Both the position numbers and the translations under genes were made by a program. Below are positions 22,481 to 33,830 of a stretch of 64,000 nucleotides of DNA, one piece after another. Source of the stretch: Ectobius pallidus (taxonomy: Eukaryota > Arthropoda > Insecta > Blattodea > Ectobiidae). A model generated the notes under the pieces. The model made no database searches. It worked only from the letters and a program-made list of their open reading frames with translations, and was not told where the DNA came from. Position 1 is the first letter of the stretch; each line of letters starts with the position of its first letter. The stretch covers positions 148,197,042-148,261,041 of the forward strand of contig CAXKWD010000002.1 in the NCBI GenBank assembly GCA_964059195.1, given 5' to 3'.

Positions 22481-23460
22481 CTTTGTAGCCCCAACCTACA
22501 GAGCGCTGATTACTTTCAGGTCACACCAACCAGAAATAAATTACTAGTTGGTCAGACAAGTTCAGGTGCTTCACCATGATAATTTATTATCACCCTTCCT
22601 TAATCATCAGAGTAAATTAAATTTTGTGATTTTGTCCTTGTCAAGCTGAAAGACATACTAGGCTGAGGTAGGCCTACTTAACACTATTAGCGATGATTAC
22701 AGAATCAACTATACTAATTCCAGTAGTACATCGACATGGATATGGTCTCAAGAAAAAGGTCATCTTTGTAGTACATGCTTCAGTCATTGTTTGTGTGGTC
22801 AAACTACCTACTGTCACTCATAATAGTGGATAATTTGTTTTTAATTAGACATAATGAGCCATCCTCATAAGCATTCACCATTTCTTTGTGACAACAGTTT
22901 TATAAACCCTATGAAAAGACCTAAGTTTATGTTAAATTACTTATTTTGACTAAATAAGTGTTCATGGTTCCTAGATTTTGCAAAACATGTGTAAATTATC
23001 TATTCTCTTAATTTGTTAAGTAATTCTCACTTGTGTGATTTTACACAGTGTCTGAACCGTAACAGCTTGTGTCTGGACCGTAACATACTTTGAAAATTTA
23101 CTGTGTGTTAATTATTGAAAATTTGAGGTTGATCAATACTGCATAATTATCCTTGAACATTTATAAAGAAGGAAAAAAATATGATTCACCATAAAGTTGT
23201 GACAATTCACAGAGTTTTGCATGTCTTTACAAAAATGACATGGGTAACCTTCTGTGTGAGTCTGGACCGTAACAAGGTACTTTTTATAAATTTCTTGAAT
23301 GATTAATGTTGAGATGGGATTAAAAATAGATCGGGGTGAAGTACTATTTGAAGGCAATTCATACATATTATTAACCCTTCTGAAAATTTATCTTAACAAT
23401 GAGTATGAGGACTCCAAAAGTGTGTAAATGTCTGGACCGTAACAATGGAATGGCTGTATT

Positions 23461-24396
23461 GTTGGCAATGTGAAGTGCCTTTAGTTTGGGTTTGAACTCA
23501 CGTTTGTGATCAACAGATTTGTTAGATTCTGTTAGTTCCAAGAAATCAATTAAATTGTCTAATCTTGGAATATCTGAGGAGGCAAATTTATTTTCCCATT
23601 CACTTAGTCTATGATTAACCTTGACTTTATTTAAAATCAATTCCTGCAACAAAATTTCATGAAGTGGAATTTCCGCTTCCAAATTCTCTATGGCACTAAG
23701 ATTGGATTTTACGTCATTTATCAATTTGCGATAGTCACTCGAAGTACCACTACTGCAACTATGAAGATTGAGCAACTGTTTCACATGCTGCGAAACAATC
23801 AACCATTTGTTGTTGTATGTTTCATTAATCAAATTCCAAGCAACCGAAAAGTTTCTATCACAAATGGCCAAGTTACCTAATAAATCCTTGGGTTCACCTT
23901 AAAGTGAAGACAGCAAATAATGCAACCTTTGTACATTATCAATGCAAGCATTGTTGATAACTAAGCTTTCAAATGTGTTCTTAAATGTCAAGCACTTTGT
24001 CAAATCCCCCTTAAAAATAGGTAATTCAATGGGTGGAAGTTTCAAATTACTACTGCTTTGAGTGGAGTTATTCGAAATGACAGATGCATTACTAGGGCTT
24101 ATGGGTCTTTCCCTAGCGTCAATCAGTTCTTGAATCCTACCGAATAGTGCATGATATCTATCTTCAAATTCCTCATGCTCTTCAAAATGAGCTTCACTAG
24201 CCTTTGAATCTCTCTGACATTCTAAATATTTCCTAACATTATTGAATTCTTTCCAAGTTTCTGACAATGCATTTTGCCTGGATATCAGTTCATAGCTAGA
24301 GATATCCTCACATTTCAAGAACTTTTCAAAATGAGTTAGTGACCTTTTTAGTAAGCCACGGTTTTGAATAGCCTTTGCTTCCGATTCAAACGGCAT
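23461..24396 (-). pseudogene. BEL/Pao gag (DUF1759-like)
   Basis: It starts at MPFESEAKAIQNRGLLKRSL and contains LKLPPIELPIFKGDLTKCL and FKNTFESLVINNACIDNVQR, the core of the Pao-type gag. A stop near 23898 and a frame change at about 23871 precede the second part (WNLINETYNNKWLIVSQHVK ... HRLSEWENKF). The frame ends at KALHIANN, where transposon A enters. Gag would assemble the particle. Confidence 0.85.
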
Positions 24397-26340
24397 GATG
24401 AATACTACGACACTGAATTAATATCAGTGAAGAAAAAAATTAAACTTCTATAAAGTGAACAATAATAATATCTACACTATTGTTCATTTACACATTTTGA
24501 GAGACGATGTTCGAAGCAACAATGTGTCATTATTCAAGCAACAATTCATGAAAGTAATTTACATATGTTCGATAAACTATACAACAGCACAATGGCGAAC
24601 GATTGAATATTAAGTGATTTCAAGTCCGTCAAACAAGATCAAGAAACAAGTCAGTACTTCTTGTTTCAGTGTTAGAAGTAGGTTTTAGGATTTTAGACAG
24701 GATGTCTACCCTAGTCAAGTTAGGACAAATGAGACAAAATGGAACAAACTTACAGTTGGTTGAGCTATTGTATCACTAATGGTAACATCAGACAGCACCA
24801 CGTGGTCGTAGACTTTGTCCAAAACGTCTGGCAAAATTCACAGCGTGACGTCATCTGTGATATAATGTTACTGAATATGTTTCCAAATTAGCCTTCACAG
24901 TACCGATGATAATTCAAATGCAATCACTGATGTTACAGCTCACAAAGTTTGAAGTTATTATTCAACGGGGTACAGTTCCACAGTTTGCTAACCTTCTGTG
25001 CTTCGACACTTTTAACAATGCGAGGATGATGCAATACTTCAACACGTTACAGTTCAATGTATCAGCAGTTGTTCATAATTGTCTGTCTTATGCACAAATA
25101 ATACAAGAAATTTCAAGTGCAATATCTTCTTGTAATTGTTTATATTATACACAAGTAATATCAATGCTCATTCGCACAAGTAATATCAATATTCAATCAC
25201 CATTGTAGTTATTTTGCACCTCAAACCAAGATAGACGCTAGCTAATGGCAGCAATGCTTCACAGGTTGCAACACAATGTCGAAATATTTCAGTACGATCT
25301 AATTCGTACTATGCAAATGTTCAAAATCACAATCAATGTTCCAAGTTGCACAAATTCCCATCATGGCCGGAGAACCAAACTTTATGTTGTGTTCGAAAAC
25401 AAATTTCAAATGCTAGTGGACTCTATTCAATGTTTGTAACGTCGACCCAAGATGATGCAAGGAGGTGGCTTTCATTACACAAGTCAAAGACAACACAAAT
25501 GCAGCAAAACAACCAAGTCCTTCAGTAACATTTATTACTTAAAACATAAACTCTATAATGGGAACACTATTTAACATGAGTGCAAGATTCTCAGTTCGTG
25601 TGAAGCTGTTCAAAACAATTACAAACCAAGAGTGCTATTAAACATGCTTGGAGAGCTGTGCGCCAAATTGGAAACTCAGTCCTTCTTCCCCACAAAGTCC
25701 CTAGCGTACCAACATGTAGCACTAAATACACTACAGCGCACGGCAGCTAACTTCGGGAAAAGTCTCAACACCTTTACTTCTATTTTTTTTTATTTATTCA
25801 AAGTTTTCTCTTTAACCTATCGTTCCTGTTAAGTTCACTCTCTTAATTCTGAACTTGAATTATATTACTCTACACTTTTCTTACTGTTTTCAAAGTTAAT
25901 TAAATCCAATATTTCTTTTCTTCATTCTACATATTACTCTGCACTGCGGATCTTTTTCTTTTTCTTTGCTGCACAAATCCTACTCTCAATCTACTACTTC
26001 CTTGGACCAAATATGGTTTTCAATTATTATAATGAAATAATTTACTATTTTAGCTAATACAGATGGACACATAGAAGAGACTAACACTTACTAATCATCT
26101 CAAGGCAAAGGCGCCACAAACGCTCATGAGAATCAGCATTTCCTCTTATCTCAAACCTAACTTCTATATGGATATGGCACCATATTCACTCAATTAACCA
26201 GGCCCACTGCCTCATTTAATCACAGGCTCACTGCCTCAAAAATTTCATATTTAATCATAATTACCTATACGTAACTCTTATAGTTCAAAGCTTTAAGTTC
26301 AAGACATATATTACTCAATCGACAGTAGTCTAGTGATGTT
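24397..26340. other. BEL/Pao leader and undefined LTR-like region
   Basis: This lies upstream of BEL gag on the minus strand, so it should include the leader and 5' LTR. I could not find LTR ends or a primer-binding site with confidence. A short direct repeat, CAAGTAATATCAAT, occurs at about 25151 and 25178. The rest holds no recognised gene. Confidence 0.4.
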
Positions 26341-26349
26341 TCCACCATC

Positions 26350-26465
26350 TTCGTGCCGACCTTCTCGGCACAACCTCATGCCGACCTTCTCGGCACGACC
26401 TCATGCCGACCTCCTCGGCACGACCTCATGCCGACCTCCTCAGCACGACCTCATGCCGACTTCTA
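26350..26465 (+). repeat. 25-bp minisatellite, about 4-5 units
   Basis: The unit is CTCATGCCGACCTTCTCGGCACGAC with few changes. CTTCTCGGCAC recurs at 26361 and 26386, then CTCCTCGGCAC-type copies every 25 bp. It is GC-rich against an AT-rich background. The local frame reads RPHADLLGTTSC repeats, but I see no evidence that it is coding. Confidence 0.85.
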
Positions 26466-27180
26466 ATGGGTTTCGTTGTGAATCTAAACAACAGTTTGAT
26501 TCTACCATACTCCTCTTCTCATGTAGATTTTTGCTTACAAACGGCTCCCACGTAAGCCAACCAACATTCTCCATAAACCAGCCACCATCTATCTCTTCAC
26601 AGCCATCGATCGATATTCTCCTGGTTCAGCTGTCCATCCACGTTCTGTTTATAGAACGTCATCACCCGTCGACCCAAATCTTCTCTTTCTCCTCCCAACC
26701 TTCTTAATCAACTTCTCAAACCCACTTCACTTCTCCTTTTCTCTCACTGCTATTCTTTATAAACTTTCATATTTCTGAAGTTTTAAACTGTTCAACTCGT
26801 TGACTATGATAGCCCATTAACTTATTTTTCGACACTGCATAACTTTTCCACTGATTAACTTTTTGACTCAGTTACTATCCGACAGTTCACTCTTTCCAAT
26901 CAAATTCTAGATACAGTGTCCATTGACTATAATCGGTTATTTCTTGTAGACTATCTATTCACAATTCTTATAGCTTTCAGTGCATTACGCACCAGCCCGG
27001 GTGGGCTGTGCCCCCTCGGAGCAACGACCACTAACTCAACTGCTCCACTTGTTGACTCTAACTCTCTCACACCTCCTCTGCAACCTTCTACCATCTCTTT
27101 CTTTTAAATTTATAACCATCGTGCATGCGCACTTGTTTCTTCTTGTTCACTTGAACTACGCATATAGTGCCCAAGTTCCA
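26466..27180. other. No gene recognised
   Basis: Pyrimidine-rich DNA with short frames only; none resembles a protein family I know. Confidence 0.45.
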
Positions 27181-28503
27181 ATATCTCTTGTTTATAAGTG
27201 GTCACGATTTTGCAACATGACATGTGATGCCATGGAAACTTACTGCCATATGATAGCAGTGTCATCTAAGCAGCATTTAGACGCAAGGCCCTCTCGAGTG
27301 GATCAAGACAGGTGAATTGTCAATGATTCCAAGAAATAGGCAAGATCTGTTTGGCAAAAATGATCGGTAAAAGCTGTAAAAGCCTACACTTGAAACGAAA
27401 TGATAAAGTAATTACACTTGCTGATGTCACAAACACCTTGAAGATTGGTTCCTAACAGGTGACCGCTGTTGATCCAATGACACTGTTTCAGAGAACCTGC
27501 ATAGCAAAACAGTCAGACAAAGACTTGAAGAGGTACTTCACCTACGAACTTGCTCCTTACTCCTTGTGTTTGTTCAGCCAACGTCGTCAGGGTTACGAAA
27601 GGGTTACGAAAGTTTCATTACTCTACAAAGTTTTCAAGCCTGTAGATATCCAGGTATCGTTTCTGAAACGTACATTGGTAGTTGTTCTTCATGAAGTACT
27701 GTGGCAAACCAATGAATCATTCGGTTCTATTCGTGTGAGGTAAGTCAGCTATGTCAAGAAGCAACATGGGTCGTAAATAATTATCATGCTTGATAGATAC
27801 CAAAATGATGTGAATCAAGGTTATGAAGGGTTCGCCGTTCCAAGATAGAGTTCAGCTTATATAATGTTTGATGAGAAAACATTCCTTGCTGTTTCCCAAG
27901 AGACTTCTTGGGGAATGACAGTAATAAGAGTCATCTCATTCAAATGTTGGGGAAAAAATTGAAATTATTTGCAAGTATTACAGGTAGTAGAAGACGAATA
28001 TGTGCGTATAGTTGCTACAGCTATGCCAAAAGGAGCCACTTATGATAGTGTCATTGTAAATGGGGATATTGACCTGCTTGCACTCCTGTCCGGGCTACCC
28101 AATTCATGCCAAAACATGTACCTTCCGAAATCAGGAAGGAGTGGCAAACATGATAATTACTTCTCAACCTGACCATATCAATATGATCCAGAGTACCTTC
28201 TGTTTATTCATGTTTTTAGTGGTTGTGATACCACCAGAGCTCCATTTGGTCATGGAAAAACAAAACTTTTCACCCTCATTGCGAAGAACCAAGCTTGAGA
28301 AAATACACTACAGTTTTTTACAAGTTTACTGCAACCAAGGAAGAAATCAGCCATGCAGGAGAAAAATAATTCTTGGCGCCGTACAACACTAGAACGAACA
28401 CCTGTCAGGGGATCAATGATCTCGGATACCATTTGTTTGATTTATGTATAGCGTAGAGCTTTATCACTGGTACTCACTACTAAATTGCGGTATTTTGTTA
28501 CCT

Positions 28504-28546
28504 GTTGGAGCGCTTTCAACCGCATGGAGCGGCCATCTTCAGCAAC
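28504..28546 (-). ncRNA. Hammerhead ribozyme motif in PLE terminal region
   Basis: On the minus strand: stem I GTTG, core CTGAAGA, stem II GGCCGC-TCCAT-GCGGTT (six pairs with G-U), core GAA, a minimal stem III AGC/GCT, cleavage-site C, then CAAC closing stem I. All conserved CUGANGA and GAA core bases are present, and the predicted cut lies between 28508 and 28507. Minimal type I hammerheads are known from terminal repeats of PLEs. Self-cleavage is inferred, not shown. Confidence 0.82.
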
Positions 28547-29405
28547 TGACTTCCGTGGTGGTGTTGTTGTTGTTGTTGGGAAGACATTTCTGGATAACTG
28601 TATCGTACAGCGCGTGCGATTTGAATTGTAACTGTTCGTTTAGGATGTTGGTGTTGTCTTGTGTGGTGTGTCTGTATATTTCATATTGTTCGAGTGTGTT
28701 GAGTGTGTGACCTTTGTGGTTAATGTGTAGGATTTCCATGTCTGTATTGATGTCTGCGTATTCGTGTCCTGTGGTTATTATATGGTTTGCATAGGCAGAG
28801 TCTGTGTTTTGTTTGAGAGCTCGTATGTGTTCTGTGTATCGTGTTTTGAAACTTCGGCCTGTTTGTCCTATGTAGAATTTTGGGCAGTCGTTGCATTTTA
28901 GTTTGTAGACTCCTGGGTTGTTGTATTTGTTTGTGTGTTGTTTGTTGTCTGTTGGTTGTATTTTGTTGATTGTTTTGTTCTTTGTTCTGAATGCTATTTT
29001 GTATCCTTGTTTTCTGAACTGTTGGGCGATTTTCTGTGTATGTGTGTTGAAGTATGTGAGTGTGATGTATTTGTCTTTTTTCTTCTTTTCTGTGTTTTGG
29101 TCATTTTTCTTCGTTCTGATTTTGTGTAGTAGGTTGTCAATGACTGTGTGGTTGTAGCCATTGGTAATGGCTAAGTGTTTTATGGTGTTAAGTTCTTCTT
29201 TGTGGTCTTCAGCGGATAGTGGTGTGTTTTCAAGTCTGTGGAGCATGGATCTGAATGCAGCATGTTTGTGTTGTGTTGGGTGGTTGGAGCTGTTGTGTAT
29301 CAGTGTGTCTGTCATTGTGGGTTTTCTGTATATTTTGAATTTATGTTTCTGTGTGCTGTCTTTTGTGATAGTGAAATCTATCGCTACAGAATGGACAAAA
29401 CTCAA
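28539..29405 (-). pseudogene. Penelope 2 RT thumb and GIY-YIG endonuclease
   Basis: The minus strand reads DFTITKDSTQKHKFKIYRKP, then HAAFRSMLHRL (RT thumb), a Lys-rich linker, and GVYKLKCNDCPKFYIGQTGR with TRYTEHIRAL (GIY-YIG nuclease). It ends ...QKCLPNNNNNTTTEVSC with a stop near 28539. The frame is open throughout, so this is a fairly recent copy lacking only the 5' half. The annotated start upstream of 29405 would read into host sequence and is not real. The protein is unlike Penelope 1 in sequence, so it is a separate family. Confidence 0.9.
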
Positions 29406-29808
29406 CCATTTGTTTGTTAAGATGGCAGCCAAAACAAAGATCATCCTACCCAGACTGCCACCGACGCAAGACGCAGCCGAACATGCATTTCGGACATTCC
29501 ACCGAAGTGCAATGCTAGCTGGGTAACATCCTGGATTCAGTAGAACGAAGATTGAAACGCAACAGCCATGATCTCATTCCAATTAAAATGACAAAAGTCC
29601 CAGCACCACAGTCCTTGCTACAACTGATACACTGCAGCTGCAAAAAAGTTTGCAATAGTGCATGTACCTGCAGAAAATGTGGGTTGAAATGCAATTAAAT
29701 TTGCAAAAAATGTTCAGGGATTTCATGTACCAACAAATTTGAGGAAGCAAGTTAAGTTGGCACCCAAGCTGTTGAAGGACAATTTGATTCCGTACAAGAA
29801 GAAGAATA

Positions 29809-31040
29809 CGAGGTGTGGCAATAAAGAAACCGGATTGATTTTATTACTCATTTCCAGCCACTCCCATGATGAAGAGGAAGCCGGGGGGGGGGGGGGGGGT
29901 TGACATGTGGATTCTCTCCTAACCGCTACAAAAATTTTCATCCACTCATGGCAATTAGTCTGGCCTTGACCAGTGTTAGAAGTGGACCGTGCATCTGAGC
30001 TCTGTTGGAATAATGCTGAACGCAAAAGTAGAACATCAAATTCCTCACAAAAATTGGAAAATCTGCGACTGAAATTTACAATTTGTTGACAGAAGTTTAT
30101 GGTGATCAGTGTCTATCTTGCACACAAGTTTTCGAGTGGTTCAAGAAATTTAAGGAAGTCAGGGAAGACGTCCTTCCACTGCTAAAACTCAAGAGAATGT
30201 GGAGAACATCGCTAAAATTGTTCAAGGAGACCGCCAATTGAGCATTTGAGCAATTTCTGAACTTACCAATGTCAACAAGGAAAGTGTTGAAAGATTTTGC
30301 ATGAAGATCTTGGCGTGAAAAAAGTGTGTACAGAAGTGGTACCAAGAATTCTCACATCCAAGCAAATGGAACATCGAATGAATTGCTGTGCTGATATTCT
30401 TGAAAACATTGAAAACGTTCCTGATTTCTTACAAAACGTAATTACGTGTGACGAAACTTGGATTTTTCAATATGATCCTGAGACTAAGCGATAATCCATG
30501 CGTTGGAGAGCCCCCAATCCCCTAGGAAGAATGAGCAAGTCGAAATTCAAAGCGATGATTATTGTGTTTATCGATATCCGGGGGGTTATCTACATTGATT
30601 GGGTGCCTACAGGTGAGACTGTCAATCAAGTTTATTATAAAAATGTTTTGAAGACCATCCGTGAACGTGTACGACGAAGGAGACCAGACTTGTGGAAGAA
30701 CGACTCTTGGATCCTTCATCAGGACAATGCACCAGCACACAACATGCTATCTGTGAAGCATTATTTGGCAAAAAACAACATTCCAGTGATGGAACATCTG
30801 CCGTATTCACCGGACCTAGCACCGTGTGACTTCTTTCTCTTCCCCAAAATCAAGCCTGCGCTTAAAGGAACCAGGTTTGAGTCCATGGATGCAGTGAAAG
30901 CAAAAGCGACGCAACTCTTGAACAGCATTACACAAGATGATCTGCAGCATTGCTTCCAACAGTGGAAAATCCGCATGGAGCTGTATAGGGATCGAGGAGG
31001 GGACTACATTGAAGGGGATAACAATTTAATTGTCTGATTT
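29809..31040 (+). mobile_element. Mariner element M1, degenerate, DD34D
   Basis: It starts after TA at 29807-29808 with CGAGGTGTGGCAATAAAGAA, a mariner terminus. Transposase pieces read NIKFLTKIGKSATEIYNLL (about 30030), ILTSKQMEHRMNCC, ITCDETWIFQYDPETK (first Asp), SWILHQDNAPAHN (second Asp, 30710-30740) and YSPDLAPCDFFLFPKIK (third Asp). Stops and frameshifts occur near 30100-30300 and at 30493. The right TIR is missing; the next repeat begins at about 31045. A run of about 17 G sits at 29883. Confidence 0.85.
30498..31037 (+). pseudogene. Mariner M1 transposase, C-terminal two thirds
   Basis: This open segment keeps the second and third catalytic Asp motifs (HQDNAPAHN and PYSPDLAPCDFFLF) with mariner spacing. 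It ends DRGGDYIEGDNNLIV. The first Asp motif, TCDETW, is just upstream of an in-frame stop (30492-30494). The tail matches full-length mariner transposases. Confidence 0.88.
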
Positions 31041-31044
31041 ATTT

Positions 31045-31555
31045 TCAGTAAAGGTTTACGCGGGTTTCAGGTTTCAGTAAAGGTCTACGCAAATAAAGCT
31101 GCGAATACATCAGCATGTATTGTAATGATACAGGTTCTCACATTTACAGTAGAAATTACAATGAAAATAACCATGTACCTCATCACATGAGTTGTTGGAA
31201 ATGTCCTCCTCTTGCATCCACGCAACACTGGCATCTTTTCAGGAAATTTTCTTTCATGCACATAAGTTCAGCTTCCGAGATAGAGTTAATTTCTCTTGTG
31301 ATATTGTCTTTGAGTTCTTCGAACAGTATATGACTATTATTTATTAGTCCAGAACCAGTATATAGATACATTCCACCTTGCATTAATTAGGGTAAAAGAT
31401 TCTTCTTTTTCATGTTGTTTAGTATTGCAAGAGTAGTGTAAAACTAAGTTTTCGACCTCGAAAGCCCTAGGGACAACTTTCCGTGAGCAAAAAACCACAA
31501 AATTTTCGCACTATTTTCTGTTTATAGGAAAAATCTGTGCGATACCAACTTCTAG
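31045..31555 (-). repeat. Dispersed repeat with mariner/IS630 transposase C-terminus, copy 2
   Basis: Near-identical to 9675-10240 and in the same orientation. The minus strand gives LFEELKDNITREINSI, then ENFLKRCQCCVDARG and GHFQQLM. Its edge includes a short tandem duplication, TTTCAGTAAAGGTYTACGC (31044 and 31072). It has replaced the right end of mariner M1. Confidence 0.65.
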
Positions 31556-32281
31556 CAAATATTTGTCTATCATCATTCAAAAGAGCATAAAATTTCCTGC
31601 AAAATGCACTGGTCAAACTTTAATTTACATGTAGTATTACTAGTCCAGTAAACAAAGGGGTTGTAGAGGACGTGGAGAGGGGGAGAATTTTTTTCTTCAG
31701 GAATGTGTTGAGGGTAGTTAGGAGGCAAACATACTGAAAGTCCCTACCCCTACCCCTTATGCTACATGGGGAGGGAGGTGGAAAGGGCCCATTTTTTTTG
31801 TTTTTTGCTTGTAACTTGAGAACGGTTCATCGTAGGGAAGAACTTTTCATGTACGAAATTAAAGCTGACATAATTCTCTACAAGTTGGTTCATATACACT
31901 TTTGTTGTATCTATAATTGTTTTCGACATATAGGCTGCTGGATAGCACTAATTTTCCAAAAATTAATTTTTACCTCAAGTTTTTGGCTACATTTGTCTTC
32001 CTAACTTCTCAGCCTTTAATTTTACAGCCAAGTTGTCAGGAAAATAGTTGCAGAACATTAAATTTCCTTTAAATATATTTAATTTAAATTTAAATAATTT
32101 AAAGATATTTAATTTATCTTCAACAAAACAAAAGTTACAATAATTTGGTCGGGTAAATTTAGTGATTTCACAAGAAAATTGTACATTTGTTATTTCTTAA
32201 TTCAAAAGCTATATAGATATATATAGTTACACATATATACAAAATATACACACATTTATATATATATATATATGTGTGTAT
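31556..32281. other. No gene recognised
   Basis: AT-rich DNA with short purine/pyrimidine tracts (31730-31800) and a (TA)n-rich stretch at 32205-32285 that provides the ATAT target of element D. Confidence 0.45.
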
Positions 32282-32572
32282 ATATGGGTGATTCTTCAAA
32301 TATGGGAAAATTTGGAGTGTGTAAAATCCAAATTTTTTACTTTGTTTAAAAAATCTCAAAAAAAATTACTAAAATACTTCAGGGGTTACTTGATTATAAT
32401 ATGACACCAGCAGAGCTTAAATGTTTATATTTTTATTTATTTTAATTTCTTTATTTTTTTAAAGCCATGTGAATGACATCCGTGTACATGTGGATGGCAG
32501 AAGGCCACATTAATGACTAACTTTGGCAACAATCTGCTTTTCTTTATATGATTTCATATTTTTCTCAGCATA

Positions 32573-33830
32573 CGAGGTCTGTTAGATAAGTATCCGACCT
32601 TATTTTTTTTTTTTTTCGAAAACCTGATGGATTTAAATCAAGCGCGCTTGCATGAGCCGATCTTGAACCTTCATGCGAATGCATGAATTTTTTCCCGCCT
32701 TTAGATAGCGTCTGTTGCTGGCAATCAGCATTTGAGTGATGTAGTGTTTAGTGCTCTCGTCATTTTCTCATTGTTGGGAAAATGACGGAACGTCTGGAGC
32801 AGCGCTATTGCATTAAATTTTACCTGAAACTGGGCGATAGCCAGGTGGAAACCAGTCGTAAAATTCAGACTGCTTTCGGTGACGATGCTATGGGCATCAC
32901 ATGGATTAAGGAGTGGTACAACCGGTTTAAAGACGGACGCACATCGCTCCGGTCGCCCATCAACATGCCGAAATGACCAGATCATTGCCACGCTGTGGTG
33001 TGCGGGACCGTCGTGTGAGTATCCGAGAAATTTCGGAAGAGGTGGGCATCAGCACTTTTTCGACACATTCCATTATGACCAAAGATTTAGCTTTGAAGAA
33101 AGTGGCTGCGAAATTCGTGCCGAAGCTGCTGACGGCGGAGCAAAAGCAACTTCGTCTTGAAGTCTCTCAGGACATGCTGGACTCCACAAACAGTGACCCC
33201 GACTTCATGAACACCATAATCACTGGTGACGAGTCCTGGGTGTACGGGTACGACCCGGAAACCAAATCCCAGTCGTCACAGTGGAAGCATTCCACGTCAC
33301 CAAGACCAAGTGCGCAGTAACGTCAAGGTGATGCTGACTGCTTTCTTTGACTCCCGCGGTGTGGTACACCACAAGTACGCACGACAGGGTCAAACAGTCA
33401 CTAAAGAGTACTACAGGGATGTCCTCCGTCGCTTACATAATGCTGTGCGGTGCAAGAGACCGGAGTCGTGGTCAACAGGAAATTAGCACCTCCATCACGA
33501 CAATGCTCCAGCACATTCCTCGCAACTGATTCAGATTTTTTGGCACAGAACAAAACTCAACAGGCTCCTTATTCTCCTGATATGGCCCCCTGCGACTTCT
33601 GGCTGTTCCCCAAACTCAAGAGGCCATTGAAAGGAACACGATTTCAGACAAGAGAGGACATTATGGCTGCAACGACAGCCGAGCTAAACTCCATTCCGAA
33701 AGAGGCTTTCTCGGAATGCTTCCAACAATGGCGGCACCGCTGGGAGAAGTGTGTGGAGTCCCAAGGAGCCTACTTTGAGGGTGATTAGATTTCCAACGCT
33801 CCAGGTGTGCTAGTTTTCTAACAGACCTCG
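32573..33830 (+). mobile_element. Mariner element M2, full length, TA-flanked
   Basis: TIRs CGAGGTCTGTTAGATAAGTA and the inverse of CGAGGTCTGTTAGAAAACTA are flanked by TA (32571-32572, 33831-33832). The length of 1258 bp is normal for mariner. The insertion interrupts the left arm of element D, and the intact right arm shows the empty site. Confidence 0.95.
32782..33788 (+). pseudogene. Mariner M2 transposase (DD34D), frameshifted
   Basis: ATG 32782 begins MTERLEQRYCIKFYLKLGDS, the paired HTH domain. The frame shifts near 32940. The catalytic parts are ITGDESWVYGYDPETK (about 33220), HHDNAPAHSS in a disturbed frame (about 33490-33530) and APYSPDMAPCDFWLFPKLK (about 33565). It ends SQGAYFEGD with a stop at 33788. 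At least three small indels break the frame, otherwise the protein is of normal length. It is a different lineage from M1. Confidence 0.92.

Larger units (their letters stand above)
16598..23456 (+). mobile_element. TIR transposon A (4-bp TSD TATT), host of transposon B
   Basis: The ends are CAGCCATTTCAT and the inverse of CAGCCATTCCAT, flanked by TATT at 16594-16597 and 23457-23460. Without B the element is about 2.36 kb. It holds a decayed transposase (21640-22480) related to the one in B. A 14-bp motif, GTCTGRACCGTAAC, recurs at 23050, 23071, 23260 and 23430, with a weaker copy at 21449. The insertion splits BEL gag from pol, and the flanking frames rejoin when it is removed. Confidence 0.88.
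12829..24396 (-). mobile_element. BEL/Pao LTR retrotransposon, broken and nested
   Basis: The minus strand carries gag (24396 to 23461) and pol (16593 to 12829), separated by the inserted transposon A. Domain order is gag, zinc knuckles, aspartic protease, RT, RNase H, H2C2 zinc domain, integrase: the BEL/Pao order. Removing A and one copy of its TATT duplication joins gag to pol in frame (KALHIANN to STSVNCKF). Several frameshifts break pol. LTRs were not delimited. Confidence 0.9.
28440..29405 (-). mobile_element. 5'-truncated Penelope-like element 2 with 11-bp TSD
   Basis: CCATTTGTTTG is duplicated at 28429-28439 and 29406-29416. Removing the element with one copy restores the host frame as GYHLFVKMAAKTKI. 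The insert is minus strand and has lost its 5' part. It keeps the RT thumb, the GIY-YIG endonuclease and the 3' terminal region with a hammerhead motif. Confidence 0.9.
27190..29755 (+). pseudogene. 'FSGCDTT' PIN-like, cysteine-rich protein pseudogene, split by a PLE
   Basis: Fragments in order on the plus strand: VSSKQHLDARPSRVDQDR (about 27255), DPMTLFQRTCIAKQ and KDLKRYFTYELAPYSLCLF (27473-27575), RIVATAMPKGATYD and VNGDIDLLALLSGLP (27990-28100), LFIHVFSGCDTTRAPFGHGK (about 28200-28260). After the PLE come TKIILPRLPPTQDAAEH (29430-29480) and a Cys-rich tail, CSCKKVCNSACTCRKCGLKC (29635-29695). This matches a widespread arthropod family of unknown function with a PIN/nuclease-like centre (GEDVDLLVLL) and a tesmin-like CXC tail. 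Frameshifts and stops abound. It may be a retrocopy or an ORF of an unknown mobile element. Confidence 0.7.

Noticed and set aside
12843..25407. A 24-base match (TGTTGTGTTCGAAAACAAATTTCA) between 12856 and 25386 as paired LTR sequence
   Set aside because: Similarity stops within a few bases on both sides, so it does not define an LTR. It may be microhomology or chance.
26333..26707. A 124-codon frame through the minisatellite
   Set aside because: The repetitive peptide is explained by the 25-bp tandem repeat and has no recognisable continuation.
28918..29420. Plus-strand hydrophobic frames suggesting membrane proteins
   Set aside because: They are antisense shadows of the Penelope 2 endonuclease ORF.
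32205..32285. The (TA)-rich tract as part of element D
   Set aside because: The ATAT duplication shows it is the pre-existing target; D begins at 32286.
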